NCBI GenBank assembly: GCA_020809705.1
Contig: CP085829.1
Location: forward strand, 806,001-870,000
Source of the DNA: Calonectria ilicicola
Taxonomy: Eukaryota > Ascomycota > Sordariomycetes > Hypocreales > Nectriaceae
Length of the DNA stretch: 64,000 nucleotides
Direction: 5' to 3'
A program made the translations under genes and the position numbers. The first letter of the stretch is position 1. The number at the start of each line of letters is the position of its first letter. The notes under the pieces were generated by a model. That model was not told the origin of the DNA and searched no databases. It worked only from the letters and a program-made list of their open reading frames with translations. Of the stretch, positions 55,846 through 64,000 are shown piece by piece.

Positions 55846-57557
55846 ATGCCGAGTACCCCGGTCGCCTTCGAGCACCGCGTCTCGGATCTCGTTGTCGAGT
55901 CCAGGATCGAGGCGACATGGGACCCGGCAACTGAACAAACCACGCACATCCGCACTGCCGTTGGCGTGTCGGCGCGGCGCCGAAGGTTAAAGACGGAGGA
56001 AACCTGGAAGAGGAAACGCATCCTCGGACGCGGAGCCTATGGCACTGTTTGGCTCGAGGAACGTATCGCCAGCTCTGGGCCAGCTCACGGAGAATCAACC
56101 CTGCGCGCAATCAAGGAAATTCGCAAACGCGCTAATGTCTCCGCATACGAATTCCACCGCGAACTCGAGGCCATAGCCAAGTTTTCCCACGAAAGGTTCG
56201 CCCACTGCTTTGTACGCTCGTTGGGATGGTTTGAGAGCGAGGAAAGTTTATTCATCACTATGGAGTACCTCAAATACGGAGACCTGCAGCAATATCTCAC
56301 CAAACCTTTTCCCGAGCCCGAGGCAAGGCAGATTTGCCTACAGATAGCCGAAGCCTTGCAGCTGATGCATGAGAGCGGATTCGCACATAGGGATCTCAAA
56401 CCAGGGAATATCCTAGTCCTTCAAAGAGGTCCTGCGTGGTGGGTTAAGGTTGCAGACTTTGGCATTAGTAAGCGTGTGGAAGCGTCAACTATCCTGAGAA
56501 CAATGGAGATTGGCACTAGCGGGTTCATGGCCCCGGAGATTCTCGGCCTCTATTGTCCTGATGATGTTGATGACGGAGATCTTGACGATCATGAGCCTGA
56601 ATCCGATGTCTTGTCATATACACCCGCCATCGACCTTTGGGCATTGGGCGAAATCACGCACAGAATGCTAACTCAAAAACCGGTATTTGCAGCGAAAAAA
56701 CGGCTATGGATCTATGTCACCAAGGGTACGCCTTTTCCAGCAAATGAATTGGAGGGTGCGGGTACGAGTGCCCAGGGCATCAGGTTTATCCAGGAAACCA
56801 TGGCAGCATCACCTAAGGTGAGACTTACGGCAGAGGACGCAATAAATCATGAGTGGCTTGATAGTCACGAGTTCATCGATGATGGAGGTAGTCGCTCTAG
56901 TATGGAAAGGTATGTGACTTCTGAGATCGGCGTTTTGGATTTTGTGAGACTAATGCTGTCCTCAGCGCCCGATTTGTACCTCCCAGCGGCATGACTACCT
57001 TCGATAATGAGCCATCTAAACAATGGTCCATCACTGAAAGAAGCTCAGGGTCCATGCCAAACCAGAGCGGAGAATTCATCCCCACCATAGAGCCTCCGGG
57101 AGAGGCTGTCGAGTCTGAGGCAGACCCCGCGGAAGAGCCCAGCACTGAACCTTTAACGGTTCCAGCTGCCGAGGGGTCACCAAATCAAAACTTTGGGGTG
57201 ATTACAGACCAGAGTCCAGTACCGCATCAGCGATACAGACCTGTGCAGACGGAGAGCCGGCGTCCAACCCCCATTCCTACATATATGCAGAGTTCTCATT
57301 TAAACACAGCATCCGACTTATCTGTGGATATGCGACGACCCCCAACTAAACCCCAGCCCAGATTATATCGTGTGGACTTTTCGGACTCAGAAGACTATGG
57401 TGGCCGACGTATTGACCGAGGAACTTTGCAGAAAAATAAACGTTTCACAGATGCTTACGATCAGGATGACTTTCGTGAACATGAAGGCAGTAGTGGAGCG
57501 GCAAAGCGTGTGATGGACTTTTTCCGAAGACGAGGTAAAGCCCGAGGTGGCGAGTAA
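55846..57557 (+). CDS. Serine/threonine protein kinase
   Basis: Two exons, 55846..56909 and 56966..57557 (56-bp intron), 551 residues. The ATG at 55846 lies in a good context (ccaccATGcc). Full kinase domain: glycine loop GRGAYG (61-66), AIK lysine K90, HRD 181-183 with HRDLKPGN, DFG 204-206, MAPE 228-231, and a DLWALGEITHRML helix. The activation segment carries an acidic insert after APE (PDDVDDGDLDDHEPESD). The tail after about residue 355 is Pro/Ser/Glu-rich, ending in a basic VMDFFRRRGKARGGE. The catalytic core resembles CAMK/Rad53-like fungal kinases, but no FHA domain is visible. The RhoGAP gene starts 157 bp downstream on the same strand. Confidence 0.9.
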
Positions 57558-57714
57558 CGATAATGAATCATGAGAGTAGAAGCACCTAGAATTTATAGTA
57601 TTTCTACACAATCAAGGGTCTTAATATTCTAGATATATTTTGTTTTTTCTTTAACTGTATTTTATTTTTATTTAACTTGGATGTGATAATATTGTTTTCC
57701 CTTCTTCCGGGGTT

Positions 57715-59720
57715 ATGCGAGACCATACACAGCAATCAGTAATAAAGGACCAATCCGGAGGCACCTTGTATAGAGTTTGCCAGTCGGTTATGGTTTGCAA
57801 TGCACGTCACGGCGTCAGGGGATTAAGATTGGGATTTTTGGTGGTTAAACAATTAATCCATCCTGAAGTCAACGCTATACAAACAAATGGAGCCAGCGTT
57901 AAACCCACTGATAATAGTCCGCCAATACAATCCCCTGAATTTGAACGGCCGTCAGAAGAGAAACTTGACGCTTCGCTATTAAGCGAAAACAACACCGAGT
58001 CTACTGGAACGGAGAATCCACACGCAGTAGACGGTGGACAAGGCCCTTTGTCTTGGATAGGAAATGGCTTCACAGAAGCTAAAGAAGCTGGAGAAAAGGA
58101 TTTGCAGAAGAATGGCCAAGACATAGCTATGCAAACCCAAAACACATTTACGCATTACGTCTTGGATAACCTCAGTAAGGAACAGAAAGGCTTCATCGTG
58201 GAGAGTTTGGAGGAGCGGGATCTTGGACTGCCAGCCGTGCCAGCTTTACAGACCAGTGAGCCTCCCCAAGAGTCTGACGTAGTAGTCAGGGCCGGAGAAA
58301 GTACCCCTCCCCCCGTAGTACAGGACCGCTGGGCCCAGATCCGGATGAACGCTGCTGCGCGTGCTGTCGCTCGGCAGCACGAGGATGAACCCTCACAAGA
58401 GCCCGACACGGTGTTCAGGGCCAGAGTAAGTACCCCTCCCCCGATTGGTCGCGAGCTCCGACAACAAACGTCGAATCTCCCTCAGGATGAGCCTGAGGAG
58501 AACCTTAGCCCCGGAGTACAGGACCGCTGGGCCCAGGTCCGCAAGAACGCCGCTGAGCGTGCTATCGCTCGCCAGCACGAGGATCTCACCCAGAGCGTTT
58601 CCGCAGGCCCCTCTCCACCCCCATATTCCACCTGGGACACAGGGGCAGATAGCTCAAATCAAGGCCACAAGCCTCATTCTCCCTCATTTGACTCCCCCGC
58701 AACATCCTTTGGTCAAATATTGACAGATTCCATGACGGATATGACAATCTCGCCACAAGGCCGACAGGATCCAGGAACTCCTACGACTCATGAATCACCT
58801 GAATCAACCTATCGCGTCAATGAAACTTCCACACCCCCGAAGCGTGATCTAAAATCATGGTGGAAAGGTTTCAAATCTAAGCCACGGGAATATTTGGGTA
58901 TGCTCTTCGTCTTTTACCATTATTCACTCCATCAGCTCTAACGTCTAGAAGCAACACAAGCAGGCATATTTGGGGTCCCGCTTCGACAAAGTATCACGTA
59001 CGCAAATGTCGCCATCAACCTCATGGATGAAGAGGGAAATACCTACATCTATGGCTATGTGCCCATAGTTGTTGCAAATTGTGGCGTTTTTCTCAAAGAG
59101 AGGGGTATGTGCAGTTTGCCCTTTATGTATTTGAGTGCGTGTTAACACTCGATTTGGGGGTCAATGTTGTAGGGATCTTTCGTCAACCTGGCTCTGCAAA
59201 GAGGATTAGGGAACTAATAACGGTCTTCAACTCCCCCGACAGATACGGAAAAGGCCCGTCATGGGACGGCTATAAAGTGCATGATGCCGCCAATGTGCTC
59301 CGGCGATATCTCATAGACCTTCCGGAGTCCGTCATCCCCATAGACATGTACGAAAGGTTCCGCGAGCCATTATGGGGGGCAATTGATCGAATCGGGGTAA
59401 ATTAGGGTGCCCTCCTTGAATTTGCCCCACATTTTGATCAGCCGTTAGCTATTCGACACTATCAGGGACTTATCACGGAAATGCCACCACTTAATCGGCA
59501 GCTTCTACTCTACCTTCTTGACCTCTTTGCAGTTTTTGCAGCCAAGGCTGATGAGAACCAGATGAACGCACAAAGCCTTGCTACTGTTTTCCAACCAGGA
59601 GTACTCTCTCGTTCTGCAGACACTGATGAACATCATCTAAGCCAATGTGTGGTGATTTTTTTGATTGAGAACCAAGATCATTTCCTGATCGGTATGAAAG
59701 GAACAGGGGCGGATGCCTAG
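57715..59720 (+). CDS. RhoGAP-domain protein
   Basis: I read four exons: 57715..58897, 58949..59104, 59173..59396 and 59442..59720, 613 residues. The N-terminal two thirds is disordered, with a repeated segment VQDRWAQ(I/V)R(M/K)NAA(A/E)RA near 202 and 263 and Pro-rich stretches (STPPPVV). The RhoGAP domain begins around FGVPLRQSI (about 406); the arginine finger is R450 in GIFRQPGS, followed by HDAANVLRRYLIDLPE and PPLNRQLLLYLLDL, and it ends LIENQDHFLIGM. It would stimulate GTP hydrolysis by Rho-type GTPases. The last junction is uncertain: unspliced, an in-frame TAG occurs at 59403-59405, with RhoGAP-like sequence continuing behind it. A 45-bp phase-0 intron (59397-59441) removes the stop. 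Confidence 0.83.
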
Positions 59721-60532
59721 GTAATCACCATGAGACATAAACAGCAGTGGCAGTCAATGCAAAAAAGAAAATCTGAGCAACTTATAATGATGGCATGGTA
59801 TGGCATACTGGCTTGGGGCACCATGAGTGTTGATGCATAAGAACTTTTTGGAAATGTTGGGTACTTATGTGAACTGTGAACCCCCCTAATTAGTCACCTT
59901 TGGGAGCTTCAGGGCAGCTAATAAAGTTATTTCACTCTCAAATCCACAATGGAGTTTCAACTCAACACCTAATTTCAGGTTGTGTTGTGACCAACTTTTG
60001 AGGTAGCTACAATTTGACGCTCATAATGATCACTGAGGCACAAGCATAATGGACAAGAAATGTTAAAATTACCAGGGGGTTCAATTAAGCAACCGGTGCT
60101 TAATTAACCCGCAAGGTTTCGTGTTGAAATTTTTAGTCCCGTTGAGTGCTACACACTAAGGGTAGAAAGTAAGCTAGCTATTGATACATGCGTTAATCAT
60201 GAACCTGAGATTGAAGGCCAATGCTCTTGATCCTTTGTTCATGCCGCCCAGCCATTATGGGTCCGTTATTACCCACAAGGATTGGACTGGTTTCCGAAAA
60301 ACCAATTGCCATCGCGAGTACATCAATGAAGCTAGGAACAAAGAGTGTGAAGACGAATTGGGAAAGTGACAACAAAGATGCCCCTCCAAATGAATGAATG
60401 ATAGGGCGATGAAAAGAACGTTTGTTTTCTCCCGATAGTGACTGCAAAATCGAAGGCACCAAACTCTTTTGGTGTCCATAAACCGATTTTCTTTTCTTTC
60501 TCTCCTTTTTACTTTTTGTCAGGGCCAATAGC
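59721..60532. other. Intergenic region
   Basis: 812 bp between the RhoGAP gene and the 3' end of the minus-strand gene at 60533. It holds their 3' UTRs; short frames on both strands are unsupported. Confidence 0.45.
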
Positions 60533-61618
60533 TTATCGCTCGGCGATACAGTCAACCCAACTGGAGTGTCGGGCCTGGTAGTCTCCGAGGAGGACAATTT
60601 CGTTCATCTTGAGGACCTCAGTAACATTCTGAGCAGTCAGAGGAATCTGGTTCTTCTCCTTGCGCGAACGATCGATAGGAACGTTCCATTGGGCGGAATC
60701 CTGCACAGCTGTTCGAATAACTTCAGGGGTTACCTTGAGCGGGCCTTGGACCTTGAGGATCTGGTACACTCCCAAGACGACGCTCATCGTGATCTTGAGA
60801 TGAGGGTATGTGTTACGGAAGTACTCTTGGAAAGTTTGCTGAGCGTTGAAGGCAGTTGGAGAGGTTGACCAGGTGATTCGCACGGTGACTAGCCAAGAGC
60901 GCTCGTTGTCCAATTCCCGAACAAAGTTGCATTCCTCCCTTGCCTTGGTGATAGTAAGACGCTGTTCGGTAGAGGCATTGTAGGCAATGTGGATGGCGCT
61001 GTGGATGTTGAATTGCTCTCCGGGCACTCCCATGGGGATGATGTAGTAAACATGAGAAACCGTCAGGGAACTGTTCTTCTCGAGCTCGATAACCTTGGTC
61101 TTTCTAAGGAGCACGCCTTGCTCAAGAGAGGGTGAGATATCCTGGAAAATAATAGCGGCGATTTCCTTGACAAGATCGCGGGGTTCATCGTCACGGTAGT
61201 AGTAGGCTGGGATGCCCAGCCTTGAAACAAGAAGCGAGACACGGTTGTAAATTGGCTCAGAGGGTCGATTCTCGGGTGAGAGGCCAACTGGGTTTGTCCA
61301 GAGACCGGTAAAGGTGTCTTGGACAACGTGCTGGCCCTTCGTCTCTAATCCCGTAAGCTTTCTGGCTTCCTCAACCATACGCTTGGCAAGATATTCCAGT
61401 TTGCGGGGAAGTCTGAGCACGCTGTCGGAGAAGCTTTCGTTGTCTTGAATGACAATCATCTGTTCGGTGATATCTCGTGGGATATTTTCATCCTGAGTCA
61501 ATACCTTCTTGGCAACCTCTCCAATGACTTGGATGCTCCTAACGGGGTTGCCAGGGGCGGTCACAATGGCGGTGGCGACCTTGCCGACGTCCTCAACCAA
61601 GTCATCAAACCAACCCAT
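60533..61618 (-). CDS. Conserved-looking protein of unknown function, 361 residues
   Basis: Intronless open frame on the minus strand with ATG at 61618 (context aacATGgg). No signal peptide or membrane segment. It begins MGWFDDLVEDVGKVATAIV, an amphipathic stretch; later regions alternate strands and helices (VSHVYYIIPMGVPG, YNASTEQRLTITKAREEC, SWLVTVRITWSTSPTAF). I do not recognise the family. Codon use, length and lack of repeats make it a convincing gene. A TATATAAA-like element lies at 61731-61738 (minus strand), and a gtaagt with later cag in the leader suggests a possible 5' UTR intron. The four cysteine-poor, Glu/Arg-rich sequence suggests a cytosolic protein; nothing more can be said. 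Confidence 0.8.
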   Translation of the reverse strand: MGWFDDLVEDVGKVATAIVTAPGNPVRSIQVIGEVAKKVLTQDENIPRDITEQMIVIQDNESFSDSVLRLPRKLEYLAKRMVEEARKLTGLETKGQHVVQDTFTGLWTNPVGLSPENRPSEPIYNRVSLLVSRLGIPAYYYRDDEPRDLVKEIAAIIFQDISPSLEQGVLLRKTKVIELEKNSSLTVSHVYYIIPMGVPGEQFNIHSAIHIAYNASTEQRLTITKAREECNFVRELDNERSWLVTVRITWSTSPTAFNAQQTFQEYFRNTYPHLKITMSVVLGVYQILKVQGPLKVTPEVIRTAVQDSAQWNVPIDRSRKEKNQIPLTAQNVTEVLKMNEIVLLGDYQARHSSWVDCIAER

Positions 61619-63710
61619 GTTGAAAGATTTGGTGTCTGTGCAGTTTTGTTGTCGATAGAGGTTGATGGTTTGTAGTGTAATGTGAGTGAAGGCTTGTTGA
61701 TGGACTTACCGATGAGAGCCGGAAGACCAGTTTATATACTTAATCAACGAATACAGAATATGTCTTATTCGCCATTTGAGTTGAGTTCGATGAGCACCAA
61801 ATTTCTATTGAGTTCAGACAATTATTTTTAACCTTTGTGCTATTATCGCATTCATACTGAGACCGACCATGCAGATGAACGAGGCTTACTAGGACAGTTT
61901 TGATCATGTTGATCACACAAACCGGCAGAAAGTCAATTTCCACCAAGGAACATCCCCATTCCGAAGCCTCAAATTGCCAATCACTCGTTTTGGCCATTTT
62001 TCCTCTCGAAATAGACTATGAATGGGAATTCTGATAAAATAGTATGCAGATTCATATTCTATAATCATCTCAGAGATTCAACCAGAGTTTGTTTACTGTC
62101 AAACAATTGTCTCCTACAATCCATTTCTGATGATAAGGTGAGCGAGTTTTGATTTAGATGAATATTTCATCCTTAGAAGGACTCACAAAAAGCCATTTTT
62201 TCGCAAAAGGTTATCCCAGTAAGCATACAATTGCCATGTGTGGTCCAGGATAACTTTGGAGGTGATTTCTGGAATGCAATGAAGCAAGTGTCCAAGTGTT
62301 TCGACTCGTAAAGTCATGAGTGACATCAAAATGACAGGTTTGAGTTTTGTTAGTTCAGCCAGGCCCGATCGCCAGCAAACATACATGCTACCACAACTAT
62401 CTACTGATACATCAGGTCGGTCGCACATGGCCACGATTGCATCCTTGATTCGTTGAATTCAGTGCATCAAACTAACACATTCCTTCTAATGGCTTAGATA
62501 TGGTTTTCTTAGTATCGAATAGCCACGTAGCCCACTTTTACAATAGATATCTTTGATTCGAGCCTAAATTTGACTACTTTGGATCCAACCCTAGACGGAA
62601 TGCTGGTGGGGCCGTGGCATGAAAGCCGCAATAGCTCCAGGTACCGAGGCGCCGATGCCTGAAAATGGTGCATTCGGAGGAATCGGCGCTTGTGTGCGAG
62701 TTTGAATTGGTAAATGATCACTCGCAGTGCCAGAGCCGGCAGTTCTCCTATGTCGAGATTGAAGGCATGCGAACGGAAGTCAAAATTCAACTTTAATGAC
62801 AGAAACGGGATATGATATTCCCATGTCCAGTAAATCCCTCTCACTAGCTAGGGGTAATGCAGAGCTCACCCCGCACTAAAGAAAGGGGCGCGCCGACAAT
62901 ATGCCATTGACTTTCTGGCGCGCCGAAGCATCGGGGGGGCTTCTCCATCATGAGCTTATTGCCGACTCCGTCACGACGCCACAGCACTCAGGAACCTTCA
63001 GTGGCTAACGTGGAGAAAGTTTTATGCAGTTGTCTTTTGTTTTATTTTTTTAGGCTGGGCCGATGAGGTATACGGATAAGGCAATTAGGCATCTCTGTCT
63101 TCTCTTATGGGGTGCCAAAAGTTGCATGTTTCCATTGCAAGATGCAGAAGCCAGAGTCGAGTCATACCTTGTTATGTGGTCTGTGGTTGATGTTAACAAT
63201 CCCTACTGTCTATGTAGTCATCAGTTTTGAATACGAGATAATAGAACACTAGTTCCTCCCAAAGCTATGATAATCAGTTGAGCGTATCGGCAATCAAGGC
63301 GGTCTTGGTGCCAGTCTCAAGTATCGTGCAACATTAGGGTAGCATGTCGACCGCTGACTAAGCATGGATGAATAAGCAACTACGAGACAATTTGGATGGA
63401 GCCGGTTCTGTGAGGGCACCAACAAATGAATGGGTAATCTCCATAAATTATTAGCATAAAAAACTAAAAGTTTTGCCTGATGGTCGCAATTTTTAGACGC
63501 CACTTTTTATTTTTCACTTACAGATTTTTGTGAGTCTTGGTTTTAATGAACTTGTGTATTTAGTCTACAAGGAGATGAGTGCTTGGAAATTTCTACCTCA
63601 AAGCATTGACCGACACCTGTAGTAAAGCAATTTTCATTGAGAAATAGCTGAATCTCCACCACTGGTCACCGATTAACTTTTGATGCACCTAGCCTGTCTC
63701 TCGCCTGTAC
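61619..63710. other. Gene-poor stretch before the right-edge gene
   Basis: 2.1 kb. Minus-strand frames at 61740-61997, 62183-62434 and 62509-62844 (111 codons) have no recognisable domain; I cannot link them by convincing splice sites. Two copies of GGCGCGCCGA lie 38 bp apart near 62887 and 62921. The nearest part of 61619-61740 is the promoter of the 361-residue gene. Confidence 0.45.
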
Positions 63711-64000
63711 TCATTCCTTCTGAATAGCCTCAACTTCAATCTCGATTTTCATCTTAGGAAACGCCAAGCAGGGCACGGCAACAGCAGTCCAGATTGGTCG
63801 ATGGCCGGGAATGCGATTCTTCAACTTTTCAACCGTGTAGTCGTATGAAGCTACCATGTCAACGTGGTATGTTCGGATAGAATACACATCCTCCCAGCCC
63901 CGGAGTCCAACAGTTTGAAGAACTCGGTCAACATTCTCAAAGGCGAGATCGATTTGACCTTTGATATCGGTCTCGTCGAGTGCGCCCGTGTTATCCCAGC
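63711..64000 (-). CDS. RidA/YjgF-family (endoribonuclease L-PSP-like) protein, 3' part
   Basis: The C-terminal 95 residues of a minus-strand gene whose start lies beyond the right edge; stop TGA at 63711-63713. The readable protein shows WDNTGALDETDIKGQIDLAF, ENVDRVLQTVG, GWEDVYSIRTYHVDM and HRPIWTAVAV, ending PKMKIEIEVEAIQKE. This is the RidA/YjgF (Rid) pattern, with QI..AF.NV..VL and the IEIE.EA terminal strand. RidA proteins hydrolyse reactive enamine/imine intermediates. The arginine usually seen before the terminal strand in catalytic RidA is not evident, so this may belong to a non-RidA Rid subfamily. Found between no other complete gene on the right. Confidence 0.9.
   Translation of the reverse strand, partial: WDNTGALDETDIKGQIDLAFENVDRVLQTVGLRGWEDVYSIRTYHVDMVASYDYTVEKLKNRIPGHRPIWTAVAVPCLAFPKMKIEIEVEAIQKE

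Noticed and set aside
62509..62844. 111-codon minus-strand frame
   Set aside because: Composition somewhat protein-like but no recognisable motif and no convincing exons to either side; kept as unsupported.
1..64000. CRISPR arrays, bacterial-type operons or origins
   Set aside because: The intron-bearing genes and protein families are fungal; the only short tandem repeats are the degenerate 12-bp minisatellites, without spacer structure.

Overview
This window is genomic DNA of a filamentous ascomycete (Pezizomycotina; a Sordariomycete such as a member of the Hypocreales is my guess, not proven). Evidence: short spliceosomal introns of about 40-70 bp with GT...CTAAC...AG signals, a Zn2Cys6 regulator, a Goodbye/NACHT STAND protein, a Clr5-ankyrin protein, a DUR3 transporter, a sesquiterpene-cyclase-like gene, and AT-rich gene-poor stretches with transition-type repeat decay resembling RIP. 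Both window edges cut genes (DUF3445 at the left, RidA at the right).

Layout. 1-8.3 kb: two DUF3445/HRQ-family genes flanking a Zn2Cys6 transcription factor and a small EutQ-like cupin. 9.7-15.3 kb: a small cysteine-containing secreted protein and a large Goodbye-NACHT-TPR STAND gene (minus strand) carrying one apparent single-base frameshift. 17-37 kb: six paralogous single- or two-exon genes for an atypical zinc-finger family, arranged as two copies of the same three-gene module (A+, C-, B+ at 17.0-23.4 kb and 29.1-36.9 kb). C and B are divergently transcribed in both copies, and both C-B promoter regions hold a degenerate 12-bp TGTGG-core tandem repeat. A sesquiterpene-cyclase-type gene with eight exons and a 3.8 kb decayed gene-poor stretch sit between the modules.

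38.7-48.8 kb: a flavin-dependent monooxygenase, a DUR3-type urea/polyamine symporter preceded by eight GATA-factor-type sites, and a 1268-residue Clr5-ankyrin protein. 49-54 kb: a coactosin-like (ADF-H) protein with a signal-peptide-like N-terminus, a 70-residue secreted peptide assembled from four tiny exons, and a TA-flanked 247-bp MITE. 54-64 kb: a BTB-like protein, a Ser/Thr kinase followed closely by a RhoGAP protein, an unrecognised 361-residue protein, and the 3' part of a RidA-family gene.

How the genes relate: the terpene cyclase has no adjacent P450 and so does not form an obvious complete biosynthetic cluster; the monooxygenase 13 kb away is the nearest possible partner. The duplicated zinc-finger module, with its shared promoter minisatellites, is the part most likely to represent an undescribed system. 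The STAND and ankyrin genes fit fungal self/non-self or regulated-cell-death repertoires, but that role is inferred from family only.
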